Source: Symsagittifera roscoffensis
Lineage: Eukaryota; Xenacoelomorpha; Acoela; Convolutidae
Assembly: GCF_963678635.1 (NCBI RefSeq)
Contig: NC_087065.1
Coordinates: 37,971,888 to 38,035,887 of the forward strand
Reading direction: 5' to 3'
Length of the DNA: 64,000 nucleotides
Below, piece by piece: positions 20,388 to 32,642 of the stretch (the first letter of the stretch is position 1; each line of letters starts with the position of its first letter). The notes under the pieces are model-generated. The model saw nothing but the letters and a program-made list of their open reading frames with translations. It was not told the origin of the DNA and searched no databases. A program made the translations under genes and the position numbers.

Positions 20388-22833
20388 CGAGAAACCTCTC
20401 AGACAACTTGGAATATGATGTTGAGGAATCAGTCGACTCAAGTGTTGACTCGAGGCCCCAGTCCTGGGACAACACGTCTGAAACAACTTCTAATTCCGAT
20501 ATGTCAGAGATCGCAATCCACTCCTTATTGGTAGACTGGAAGCAGCGTGGGCTGGACCGAGAAACAGATCAGGACCCAGACAGGGACAGATACACCTCAG
20601 ATGAAGAGGGCACTGTGGTAGATAATGCCGCAGACGAGCTCGAGCTGATAGCAGTTTCGAAACGCCCAACCAGATTGCTGCCACATGGTACGGTCGTCCG
20701 TACCAATCTGGAACCATCTGTGCAGGAAGCGACGCCCTTGAAAAAGATATGGTGTGTCAAGTTGATGGACGATGCTCTTGCTCCGGAGATGATGAGTGGG
20801 CAAATGAACGTGGTAAAGACGTATTTGAAAGCCAGGTACAGGCTGTCGGATCTCCTAAGGGCTCAACGAAATGATAGAATGACGAGCAGTCTGAAAAGAT
20901 GGATCGAGAATGGAGCACCTGACAAGGGAGACTTGGAAGAAGACAGCTACAAGATCTTGAAGCAATTCTACCTGAAGCGAAACGACTTGTTGTACCTGAA
21001 TAAGGACGGAATCGTTGCCTGCAAGCGAAAAGAGGAGGACAAGGTCCTCTATAAATACAATTCAATAGTGTTACCACAGTTGTACCAGACCGAATTGCTC
21101 TTTCGCTCACATGATCAGATGGGCCATCAAGGCGTGGACAAAGTGTATAACAGGATACAGAAACGATTCGAATGGCCGGGATTGAAAAAGGCTTGTGAGA
21201 AGTGGATCGCCGCATGCCTGTCATGTCAGCAGGCGAAGGATCCCAGGAAACTAAGGTTCCCCCTACAGTCAATAGAGTCGTCAGGTTTCAACGAAGTGGT
21301 GCAAATTGATCATCAGAAAATCTGCATGACAGCAACGGGCTATAATCAGGTGCTGGTAATGATCGACCATTTTACGAAGTATGCGGAAGCAGCACCCTGC
21401 ATGACAGCATCGGCGGAAGAAACATGTGATCATTTGATAAATGTGTGGATAGCGAGGCATGGCTGCCCCATCACGTTCCAATCGGACAATGGCAAAGCAT
21501 TCGTGGGTGATCTCACGAAGGAGTTGATGAAAAGGTCACAGGTAGCGCAGGCCCACTCGACCACTTATCACCCGCAAACGAATGGCCTAGTCGAGAGGCA
21601 AAACCGCACACTGGTATCCATGCTGAGAGTCTACTGCTCGCGTTACATGGATGACTGGGACAAGCACTTGCCGCAAGTGATGGGTGCTTACAACAGCACG
21701 GAACATTCCACCACGGGAATAAGTCCGAACATGATGTTAACGGGTCATGAAAAAGCGCTCCCGTTGACGTTTTTCTACCCTGAATATAAGGGGAAGAGGA
21801 CAGCACAGCAAAAGTACGTGCGGGATGTTATTAGAAGACAACAGGACCTCAATGACTTATGCAGGAGGAACAGGCGCAAATTAGACAAAAAAAGGAGGTT
21901 TGATAAAAGGACAGCCGATGCGAAAGCCTACTCAGTTGGCGACTACGTCTGGGTGTTCCAGGAAGTGGTTCCACCAAAAGGAACCAAGAAATTATTTAAA
22001 AAATGGCGTGGTCCATTTCAGATAACAGAAGTGCACCAAGGAGGTCGTTTTTATCGATTGAGCACTGGAAGAGCAGCTCATTATGAAAACATAAAGCCAC
22101 ACAATGCCTCGTCAGAGGATTGGTGCATCCCAGCGGACATGCAAGAGGGAGACTATTTGATAGTGGATCCTGCTTGTGAAGTGAATGAAAGGGGTACTCG
22201 CGACAAGAACGACGGGAATGAGGTGGTGGACGAGTGCGATCTACCACTGGATCTCGAGTTGACCGAGCGAGTAGAGGTGGACGATGAAACTCTACCTTAT
22301 GCCGAAGAAGACTTGGACTGCCCGGAACAAACCGAAATTGACAAAAGAATACAGCCTGACTTTCCTCTCACTATGGAAACACGCCAGAGCAAGAGAGGAA
22401 AAAACGAGAAGAAATACAATCCGTACGGCGAGGACTTCGTCGTAGACAGGATAGTTGTAAGTGATGTCATGGACTCGCTAGTGGGACTGGACGAGGTGGC
22501 GATGCTAGAAGAAATCGACTTGGTGAATGATATGGATCAAGATTGGATCGACGATCGATCAGAACCGGAAGTAGAGTTCGAACCAGAAGCGGAACAGACT
22601 CATGAGCAAGATCTAACGAACTTGCGCGTACTCGAATGGCTCCATGATCTGCCGACAGATCCGAAAGAGACGATCCTGACGATTCAGGACGTCGATAAAG
22701 ACGGCATCAAATACATCAGTCATGACAATACCGAGTCCAACTGGGTCGCCCCAGATGGTCCTCTACGTGTTCCACAATCCAACCTCGATCTCCTAGACTT
22801 TGGGCGATCGACGGGGACGTCGATGGATATTTT

Positions 22834-22853
22834 TGTCCGGGGAGTGGGGGTAG
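22834..22853 (+). promoter_or_regulatory. Candidate internal polypurine tract
   Basis: TGTCCGGGGAGT at 22834-22845, followed by GGGGGTAGGA, giving a purine-rich run longer than that before the 3' LTR. Conserved at 26490 and at 51742 in E2. Here the 12-mer lies in a different codon phase (VRGVG) from the linker copies. Confidence 0.4.
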
Positions 22854-23389
22854 GACTCACCCACACCGAAAATCTGATAATAAAAAAATTGAAATCGGCA
22901 AGAGAAACCGGAGAACTAGAGACAGAGGACGAGAATGCTAAAAAACCACCTTTTGGACGAATCTTTGAATCGTATTTTGATCTACCGAACCATTATTCGA
23001 ACAATATCGTCATAACGGACAGCGATTTCATACTCACGGAACGCACGTGCGCCATAGCGATAACCGCGGACGTAAGCTTCAACACAGCACTAGCGGCTGA
23101 CTTCAAAAGAGAGTATAAGAATATCGAGTTTTTATGGAAACAGAGGCCTGGTGTGGGAGGGATGATAGCGCTGCCCCCTGTTGCATCACAGATACCAGGG
23201 AAATATTTGTGTTTCCTGGTTACCAAGGCCACTGATGGGCAACACGTAGATCCAAAGAGCTTGGTATTGGCCTTGACTCGACTTAGGGATTTTTTGGTTG
23301 AGAGAGGAGTGACCTCTCTCTCGTTGCAGTATACGATCTTAATAGGGGAAAGCTACATCCGAGAGAGTTGTACGCACTTGTACATGTGA

Positions 23390-23893
23390 TATTTTCAGAG
23401 ACTGACATAGAAGTTTACTTACATAAAAAATACTATCTGAGCATATGCTAAGAATTGCGCTCGGCGATAAGTGGTTTTTATTAAGTTGCTCGATAAGAAT
23501 TAGAGTCAAGTTTTAGGTTAGGTTTTAGGTACAGTATTAGGGATTAGGTTTTTATATGATAGTATAGGTGTGTGATGTTTATGTGTTTATATTATGTTAT
23601 TGTTATGATATGTTTTATGTTTGTGTCATCAAGGTGACAGCGCTTATTCGTGCTACTCTGACAAAGATAAAGGTGGACGATCCATCTTGGTGCTGAATTT
23701 TAAATCAGAATTGTGAAGAGAATTTCAATGGAGAGTTTTAAAGAATTGATTGATGTTGCATCCAAAAATGATGGTTCTAAGTCGCGACCTGTTTTTTAGA
23801 TCTTGATTGATCGAAAATTGTTTACTGAACACTGAATCAGAGGAGACAGAAAGAAATTACACGACACGACAACAAGAATCAACACGAAAAGAA
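23390..23893 (+). other. Spacer between pol and second polyprotein (first E1 copy)
   Basis: About 0.5 kb rich in stops. It starts with the out-of-frame end of the macro domain. It holds a hairpin-like GGTGGACGATCCATC and, at about 23790-23799, GTTTTTTAG, a possible 3' splice acceptor kept in all three copies of this spacer. Sequence is nearly identical to E2 52361-52802. Confidence 0.6.
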
Positions 23894-25086
23894 ATGGGTG
23901 ACACGAACGAACTCATGGAATTCCTCTCAGCGAGTCTAGGAGCGACTCTAGACGAGATCTATCAGCGGCTGATCGATTGTGATTTTACACGAGAAGACCC
24001 GGGGTTGGCGATGTTTGTGGTCGCACTCCTCAATGCACTGGGAAGAGAGGGTCGAGGGAATCGCCCTACAGAAGTCGTGTTGATGTTGGCCTTCGGTGAG
24101 TCCGGGACCGCCGAGAGAGGCCGAAACCGATTGATGAGATGGAGGCGCGGAGAGATGTCTGGCCACGACCTGGCTCGTGAGCCAGGACTAGGTGAGCAAA
24201 GGGACCACCGGCTAGGTGAGATGCCCTTGCCCGTCCAACCTGCGCAGCCACTCATTGGAGCGAAGAAACAACGTGATGGGCCAGGCCCGTCACACTCTGT
24301 CGACTCTCCAACAGCTGCTCCTCCCCTAAAGAGAGTGAGAGTGAGCGAGATAGAGATCCAGACGTCGGAGACGATTGAGACACTGGAGAAGAAGGAGAGA
24401 GATCAGAGTGAGCTGTGTGCCAAACTTCAGGAGTACAGGGCCATAGCTCGGGAGAGAGACGAATGGAAAAAGAAATTTGAAGATCTGCAGGTGGCCTACA
24501 AGGAGGATGAGATAAAGCACCTGAAGGAGCTGTATATGGCGAAGGTGAGCCAAGTGTCACCGGAAATCCTGGCGAGCATGAGGTCCTCGGAGGGATCTAA
24601 CGACACACGCCCCAGGACAACAGCGCAGGAGCTGTGCGCATCGAGAGGACCTGAGGTTCTGGATTTGCGTGCATCAAGGGGGCCCGAGGCTCCTCAGCAG
24701 ACACGACCGTCTGCTTCGAGTCAGAGGTTTACGATACCAGACCCTTCTGACACCTATCTAGCTCCTCAATTTCAGGAATCATTTAACCAAGTGGCCAGAG
24801 CCGCGATGGATGAGATCAACAGAGGCACTGAGCGGACACTGGCTAGGATCGTTCCTTCCCAGCGTCGTGATCATTCATCAAATAGCTCGGAGCGAGCAAC
24901 CCGCACGATAGCGTGTTCTGCGCCTGGTGGAGTCTTTGAGAAGTCTCGCGTGGTAGACATCAGGAAGAATCTGATGGCACGTCATCAGTTCACGCAAGTG
25001 CTAGCCGAGCATCCTCGAGCCTGCCTGAATGACATGAGCTGAAACCCCGCCACGAACGACCAAGTAATTCCCCCAGGGAGTCGCCA
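23894..25086 (+). pseudogene. Truncated 5' part of the second polyprotein (E2-like copy in E1)
   Basis: Starts MGDTNELMEF, as in E2. It includes the helical N-terminus and the coiled coil (LEKKERDQSELCAKLQEY region). It stops at TGA 25040-25042, where E2 has Trp, just before the SGNH domain. At 25086/25087 it is joined to integrase sequence inside GSRH. It is much closer in sequence to E2 than to the second copy in E1 (27582 on), which points to a recombinant origin. Confidence 0.85.
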
Positions 25087-27044
25087 TAAACGTGTGGATA
25101 GCAAGGCATGGCTGCCCCATCACGTTCCAATCGGACAATGGCAAAGCATTCGTAGGTGATCTCACAAAAGAGTTAATTAAAAGGTCGCAGGTAGCTCAGG
25201 CCCACTCGACCACTTATCACCCGCAAACGAATGGCCTAGTCGAGAGGCAAAACCGCACACTGGTATCCATGCTGAGAGTCTACTGCTCGCGTTACATGGA
25301 TGACTGGGACAAGCACTTGCCGCAAGTGATGGGTGCTTACAACAGCACGGAGCATTCCACCACGGGAATAAGTCCACATATGATGCTGACGGGTCACGAA
25401 AAAGCACTCCCATTAACGTTCTTCTACCCTGAATATGAAGGGAAGAGGACAGCACCGCAAACGTACGTGCGGGACGTTATTAGAAGACAGCAGGACCTTA
25501 ATGACTTATGCAGGAGGAATACGCAACAGGCGCAAATTAGACAAAAAAGGAGGTTTGATAAAAGAACAGCCGATGCAAAAGCCTACTCAGTTGGCGATTA
25601 CGTCTGGGTGTTCCAGGAAGTGGTTCCACCAAAAGGAACCAAGAAACTATTAAAGAAATGGCGTGGTCCATTTCAGATAACAGAGGTGCATCAAGGAGGT
25701 CGTTTTTATCGGCTGAGCACTGGAAGAGCGGCTCATTACGAGAATATCAAACCGCACAATGCCTCGTCAGAGGATTGGTGCATCCCAGCGGACATGCAAG
25801 AGGGAGACTATTTAATTGTGGATCCTGCTTGTGAAGTGAATGAGAGGGGTACTCGCGACAAGAACGACGGGAACGAGGTGGTGGACGATTGCGATCTACC
25901 ACTGGATCTCGAGTTGACTGAGCGAGTAGAGGTGGACGATGAAACTCTACCCTATGCCGAAGAAGACTGGGATTGCCCGGAACAAACCGAAATTGACAAA
26001 GGAATACAGCCTGACTTTCCTCTCACCATGGAAACACGCCAAAGCAAGAAAGGAAAAAACCAGAAGAAATACAATCCGTATGGCGAGGACTTCGTTGTAG
26101 ACAGGATAGTAGTGAGTGATGTCATAGACTCGCTGGTGGGACTGGACGAAGTGGCGATGATAGGGGAAATCGACCTTGCGAACGATATGGATCAAGATTG
26201 GATCGACGATCGATCAGAACCGGAAGTGGAGTTCGAACCAGAAGCGGAACAGACTCATGAGCAAGAACTAACAAACTTGCGCGTGCTCGAATGGCTCCAC
26301 GATCTGCCGACAGATCCAAAAGAGACGATTCTGACGATTCAGGACGTCGATAGAGACGGCGTCAAATACATCAGTCATGACAATACCGAGTCCAACTGGG
26401 TCGCCCCAGATGGTCCTCTACGTGTTCCACAATCCAACCTCGGTCTCCTAGACTTTGGGCGATCGACGGGGACGTCGATGGATATTTTTGTCCGGGGAGT
26501 GGGGGTAGGACTCACCCACACCGAAAATCTCATAATAAAAAAATTGAAATCGGCAAGGGAAACCGGAGAACTAGAGACAGAGGGCGAGAATGCTAAGAAA
26601 CCACCTTTTGGACGAATCTTTGAATCGTATTTTGATCTCCCGAACCACTATTCGAACAATATCGTTATAACGGACAGCGATTTCATACTCACGGAACGCA
26701 CGTGCGCCATAGCGATAACTGCGGACGTAAGCTTCAAAACAGCACTAGCGGCCGACTTTAAAAGAGAGTACAAGAATATCGAGTTTTTGTGGAAACAGAG
26801 GCCGGGTGTAGGAGGAATGATAGCGTTGCCCCCTGTTGCATCACAGATGCCAGGGAAATATTTGTGTTTTTTGGTTACGAAAGCTACTGATAGGCAACAC
26901 GTGAATCCGGAGAGCTTGGTATTGGCCTTGACTCGACTTAGGGATTTCCTGGTTGAGAGAGGTGTGACCTCTCTCTCGTTGCAGTATACGATCTTAATAG
27001 GGGAAAGCTACATCCGAGAGAGTTGTACGCACTTGTACATGTGA
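25087..27044 (+). pseudogene. pol: Duplicated integrase to macro-like segment
   Basis: Begins in the integrase core at VWIARHGCPITFQSDNG (second catalytic Asp), so the zinc-binding part and first Asp are absent. It continues through VERQN, the GPY/F-like region, acidic tail and macro-like fold. It has the insertion NTQQAQIRQ, DWDC, KGIQ and VIDS, as in E2, rather than the bases of the first E1 copy. Near 26980, however, it has the same one-base loss in the macro domain as E1. The mixture suggests copy-choice recombination between subfamilies. Confidence 0.85.
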
Positions 27045-27581
27045 TATTTTCAGAGACTGACATAGAAGTTTACTTACATAAAAAATACTATCTGAGCATA
27101 TGCTAAGAATTGCGCTCGGCGATAAGTGGTTTTTATTAAGTTACTCGATAAGAATTAGAGTCAAGTTTTAGATTAGGTTAGGTTTTAGGTACAGTATTAG
27201 GGATTATGTTTTTATGTGATAATATAGGCGTGTGATGTTTTTGTGTTTATGTGTTAGGTTTCTGTTATGATATGTTTTATGTTTTGTGTCATAAAAGACC
27301 TGGGGTACTCCAGGTCATCAAGGTGACAGCGCTCATTCGTGCTACTCTGACAAAGGTAAAGGTGGACGATCCACCTTGGTGCTAAATTTTTAAATCAAAA
27401 TTAAGAAGAGAATTTTAATAGAGAGTTTTAAAGAGTTGAATGATGTTGTATCCAAAAATGATGGTTTTAAGTCGCGATTTGTTTTTTAGATCTTGATTGA
27501 TCAAAAATTGTTTATCGAATCCATTGAATCGAAACGATACAGGAAGACACTACACGACAGCAAGAATCAACACGATAAGAA
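27045..27581 (+). other. Spacer between pol and second polyprotein (second E1 copy)
   Basis: Same layout as 23390-23893, but with an extra segment of about 25 bases containing the inverted repeat GACCTGG-GGTACT-CCAGGTC at about 27298-27317. A perfect AAGGTGG-ACGAT-CCACCTT hairpin lies near 27358-27376, and GTTTTTTAG near 27480-27488. Confidence 0.6.
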
Positions 27582-29632
27582 ATGGGTGATACGAACGAAC
27601 TCATGGAATTCCTCTCAGCGAGTCTAGGAGCGACTCTAGACGAGATCTATCAGCGGCTGATCGGTTGTGATTTCACACGAGAAGACCCGTGGCTGGCGAT
27701 GTTTGTGGTCGCTCCCTCCTCAATGCATTAGGACGAGAGGGTCGAGGGAATCGCCCTACGGAAGTCGTGTTGATGTTGGCCTTCGGTGAGTCCGTGACCG
27801 CCGAGAGAGGCCGAAATCGACTGATGAGATGGAGGCGTGGAGAAATGTCTGGCCACGACCTGGCTCGTGAGCCAGGACTAGGCGAACAGAGGGACCACCG
27901 GCTAGGTGAGATGCCCTTACCAGTCCAACCGGCGCAGCCACTCATCGGAGCGAAGAGACAACGTGATGGGCCAGGCCCGTCACATTCGGTCGACTCCCCT
28001 ACAGCTGCTCCTCCTTCGAAGAAAGTGAGGGTGAGTGAAATAGAGATCCAGACGTCGGAGACGATCGAGACGCTGGAAAAGAAGGAGAAAGATCAGAGCG
28101 AGCTGTGTGCCAAACTCCAGGAGTATAGGGCAATAGCTCGAGAAAGAGACGAATGGAAGAAGAAATACGAAGATCTACAGGTGGCTTATAAGGAGGATGA
28201 AATAAAGCACCTGAAGGAGCTGTATATTGCGAAGGTGAGCCAAGTGTCACCGGAAGTTCTGGCGAGCATGAGATCCTCGGAGGGATCCAACGACACACGC
28301 CCCGGGACAACAGCCCAGGAGCTGTGTGTATCGAGAGGGCCCGAGGTTCTGGATTTACGTGCATCGAGAGAGCCCGAGGCTCCTCAGCAGACACGACTGT
28401 CTGCTTCTAGTCAAAGGTTCACGATACCAGACCCTTCTGACACTTACCTCGCTCCTCAGTTCCAAGAATCGTTCAACCAAGTGGCCAGAGCAACGATGGA
28501 TGAGATCAGCCGAACCACTGGACGGACCTTGGGTAGGATCGTTCCTTCCCAGCGTCGTGATAAGTCATCTAATAGCTCGGAGCGAGCACCCCACACGATA
28601 GTGCCCTCGGGGACTGCGCAATGCAGAACCTATCAAAAGTCCCGCGTGGTAGATATTAGGAAGAATCTGATGACACGGCACCAGTTCACGCAAGTAGCTG
28701 CGGAGCATCCTCGAGCCTGCCTGAATGACATGAGCTGGAACCCCGCTACGAGCGACCAGGTGATTCCCCCAGGGAGTCGCCACCTGATCATAGGAGACAG
28801 TTTGGTGAGGGATCTGAATGAGATCTTCGTCTATGGTCAGACGAACACTTTGTCCTTTGGAGGAGCTTCAGTGGCTCAGGTCATCAAGATGATGGAATTC
28901 CAAAGCGAGGATCACCTGGATACGTTGGTGATAATGCTAGGAACTAACGACGTCTCGAGAGCCCCAGTGACTCCCGAGTGCAAGTGGGAGCCTCTGCTGG
29001 TATGCCTCCTGATTGAACTGAAGGAGAAGTACAGGCCCAGGTTTGTGGTGCTGTGCACGATACCACAAAACCCGCTGATGGGCACCACAGTGGCAGATTT
29101 CATGAACGGCAACGTGACACGGTGGAACGAAATGATCCGTAATCTGGTGAGAAGCAACCCTGGCGAGTTGCGACTTCTGGATCTCGAAAACACGCTGCGC
29201 ATGATTGATCATATTGCGCTTACCAGAGATGGGATACATTTCAACACCCAACGAGGGAGACACTGGATGAATGATGTATTTCAGACGCAATTGAGGGAAA
29301 TGGAGCAGGAGTCGAGGGCGACCAGTTCTCTGGCTCGGACCAGCGCAACGACTGGAGGAAGTAGAATAAGGGCAAGCGTGCCCGAATCCCTCGTCGACCG
29401 CCTAGGGCCCTTGGCAATGGAGACGGCTGTAGCCGCACCCACCGCTCCGAGCTCAAACGTGAGAGAGAGGCTAGGGACTGCTCCTCCTCCCAGAACACAA
29501 CCGCTTGAAAGCCGACTCGGCAGATCAGTGGTTCAGAACAGAAATAACTCCCAGACCGTGTCTAGGAGGAACGATCCGCCTACGATCAGCAGCAGGACCG
29601 TCTACGAGCGCCGTGCCTGCGGAGGGAGTTGA
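27582..29632 (+). pseudogene. E1 second polyprotein, N-terminal part with SGNH hydrolase
   Basis: Starts MGDTNELMEF at 27582. One extra base near 27713 shifts the frame, which then runs open to 29632. After a helical N-terminus and coiled coil comes an SGNH/GDSL hydrolase with all key blocks: IIGDSLVRD near 28790 (catalytic Ser), FGGAS near 28858 (Gly), MLGTNDVS near 28937 (Asn), and DGIHFN near 29229 (Asp and His). A low-complexity Arg/Pro/Ser tail follows. A length change of 14 bases relative to E2 near 29590 ends the frame; the protein continues in another frame from about 29600. Confidence 0.85.
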
Positions 29633-32600
29633 ACCAGGCAGCCTGCTGCTTTGGAACCGATCAGACCCGAGTCATTGGGGACAGTACAAGACAGACATGT
29701 CCACGAAATTGAACATGAATACCCTGGCGTGTCGGGAGGACGTGATGAGAATGATTGGCGGAGAAAGTCCCACGGTGTCGCGACTATATCGGATATCAGG
29801 CGTGGATGGGCTGCTGGCAGAGCAGGAGCAGTTCAGCTCTACGACTATGCTCCGACATGCAGACTTGAACGGGTTGCCTCAGGACAATACCTTTGGACCC
29901 TTGAACACGCAGTCCCTTACGGACGTCCGACAGAGAGCCCGGGAACTGACGCCACCTGCTCGAAGGGGCAAGTTTCAGGTAGAGAACAAGCCCAACAACA
30001 AGCATCATAAGATGTACAGGCAGTTCGCTAAACCACCTGGTCAGACGCCTGGTGAGTATTCAAGGGACTACCCCCGAACGACCACGGTAGATGGAGATGA
30101 CCAGAGATATGGGAAACTGAAGGCCCCAATAGGCGACGGCCTGTTCGCAGCTTACGATCCCTTAGAGATGAAAGCTGCTAAGTATCTGATCGTAGCCAGT
30201 TCCGATTATCTCTATACGCCCCGTTCTCTCTTTTGGCCCGACGTGATTTTCTTCACGGCACCTAAATTGGATTGGGGACAGGCAATCGGCATGATGATAA
30301 GTGTACGAAGGGTGGTCAGTATGGAGCCGCAGGTGATAGTGGTTGCAGGCTCAAATGATCATCTGCAAAGCAGGGGCTTATTGTCACGTCTGACGGATGG
30401 ATCGATCCCGAGCAACGAGGTCATAGGGGAGGCGATAATGACATTGCTCTCGGCGATGGCTGAGGTAGAAGCAGCAGCAAAACAACGTTTCACCCATAAT
30501 GTGGTGAAGGTGGTCTTTGTGTTGTCACCAGGGTACGCTGCATTGCCAGAACCCCTTCAGTTTGTATACACAATGGTCACGACGATAGCAGAGGGGAGGT
30601 TGAACGTGATAATTCCGGCCCCGAACAGAGTAGTAGACCCAGACAATTACTACCCGTCCCGATCTGATCTTCCCGCCGTTTGGGCTGATATTTCCAATGC
30701 CATACAGGGGCTCAGAGATTGTAGCACAACTCGGTTGGTGCTAGATGAGGTTCTGGGGTTGGAGCTGTCCAACTTTGCCAGATTGCTGAAGTTAAGACCA
30801 GGGGTGGATGACGATCATCTGTTAGTACAACAGGTGGCTGATGATCTCTGGTTCAGACAGATGGATCATGCCGAGAATGAGCAGGGCAGGATAGTCAGGA
30901 AGAACATGACATCAGCCGAAGAAGATCTCATGGCAATGGCTTTGCGCACGAAGCCGCACAACAACATATGGTTGTACTTGTCACCAAGGCTGTGCACCTT
31001 GGGTCAGGACGCGTTCGAGCATGCGCCGGCAGTGATAAAGGAGATACACGTGTATCTGAAAAATTTGTTTGATGCCCGGGAGTTAGCTGGGGGCATGATG
31101 TTGAAGCTGATGCAGGACGTAAACACGATGTCACTGGACAAGTTCCAAGCTGACGTGCTAGCCACGAGGGCACAGTACGAACGATCGGATGCTATCTTGG
31201 GTGGAATGGGAGTGGGATGGACGCCATCCTTCCTGTCGACGTGCTATCCTAGGGCATCCCGGAACTTGATCGCGAGTTTTGTCAGAGACGTCAGGAAGTT
31301 ATCTATTGGCCTGGTGTTAGCCTTATATGTGACATTTGGTCACGAAAATTTTGTGAAGGGGCCGGCGAATCTCTTTACCCAAGCGTTGGCAGATTTGAGA
31401 TTGGATGGACTCCTGACCCTGATTGCCATGACCTACGGTCGACTGGGTGATTTGCTTGTGCTGTTACGTTACCCTGAACAACTACAGGGACCCAGTCGTG
31501 AGTTCAATGCACAGTTGGAAACCGCCTCGCTCAAGAAGATGAAAGACTGGAGGACTCTCCTGCTCCAATATCTCTTACAGCAGAACAGAAGCGTCACGGG
31601 AGAAGATAGGGTGGCGACGGATGCGAGTGAGTGCAAGCAATACTGTGGCATGCCCTTGCTGACAGATTTGGCAGTCATGATGCGGATCGATCCGTTGGCT
31701 GTGATTCACGGACTGCGGGAATTCGTCACGGTGGTGTATGGACCGGTGATGTCTTTCGTGTTCCCGGACGTGCAAGTCAAGGCATACAGGAATTCAGTGT
31801 TATACGTCAACCTGGTCTCAGTCGTGGACTGTTCCGTGCTGAACTGGGTAGAACAGAGGGAGTTGAGAGGGCTGGCCAGTGACGATAGGCTGTTCGGAAG
31901 AATAGCGGAGCCAGGTTGGTTGTTGATGGGTTTCAACAATCACTTCAAGTGCCGAATGGGCCGTGAGGAACTTTCTCACATCCAGTTCAACCCGAAGCTT
32001 TGGAACTTAAGACCAGTAGTGAAGGATACAGGAGCGGCTATGGGAGTGCCACTCTTACCAGAAGCCTATGCACACGCTAAAGAGAACCAGCAAGCGTGGC
32101 TTTCCGGGTCCAGGCCGCTGCCGGACCAATGCCCTCGATATCCACCGATAAGGAGGATGTTATTGGGAGTCACATCTCCCATCATAGCCCCTCGCATCGG
32201 AGCAGCTCGTGACGCAGAGAAGAGAATGTTGAAGTGGAGTGAAGGGATGGAGCCGCGCTTCATCGGCTGGAATGTTGCAGCCGCGCACACGTTTGACTTC
32301 TCATTTCCAGATGCCTGGAGTAGGAAAAAGATCAAGGCGCTACCCTCTAGGAGACCAGAGGTCTCGGCCGAAATGTGGAACGAAGTGTTTTCTCCCACAG
32401 ATGATTTGTCAAGACTGAAGTGGTCAGGAGAAGTGAAAGTAGTGATGATGGAAGTAGCAAAGGAGAGCAGAGGAGGCTCATATATAACAATAGAGGACCT
32501 GGCACCACATGGCGAGGAGTCTGTAGAATTCCTGGTGAATGATGAGTTGTTTTTATCACGCAGGAGACATGACCGTACCGGCTCGGCCGGACTCGGGCAT

Positions 32601-32642
32601 GGACTCACAACAAGGACCTTCCGGACCCAGGCCAAAACCTGA
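29505..32642 (+). pseudogene. E1 second polyprotein, middle part with degenerate SGNH-like fold
   Basis: An open frame of 1,045 codons whose true overlap with the preceding part begins near 29600. The region about 30180-30720 looks like a second SGNH-type alpha/beta domain: YLIVASSDYLY in place of GDS, VIVVAGSNDHLQ (block III-like GSND) and VFVLSP. No DxxH block is visible, so it is probably inactive. E2 lacks this domain through a 1.04-kb deletion. The rest (from about 30900) is unrecognised and predicted helical, with several hydrophobic stretches but no clear membrane segment. One extra T near 32552 breaks the frame. Confidence 0.7.

Larger units (their letters stand above)
18296..23389 (+). 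pseudogene. pol: E1 pol: RT, RNase H, linker, integrase, macro-like extension
   Basis: Same frame as the gag fragment. A second TAG (18389-18391, Glu in E2) precedes a 1,663-codon open frame from 18398. It has RT with FTTLDLGSAFWQV and YVDD (about 18780); RNase H with LDTDAS, KAEMLAV and NADSLSKK, but RVGNRAL where the family has an Asp; and a Ser/acid-rich linker with SGES repeats. Integrase follows, with the zinc-binding HHCC part, a first catalytic Asp (VQIDHQ), FQSDNG and VERQN spaced as D,D35E. A GPY/F-like module, an acidic tail and a macro-like domain from about 22990 complete it. A one-base loss near 23325 ends the macro domain early. Confidence 0.9.

Noticed and set aside
20757-21272. 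Minus-strand 171-codon frame opposite pol (also 49659-50174)
   Set aside because: It recurs in both elements only because the plus-strand integrase is conserved; composition is that of a shadow frame.
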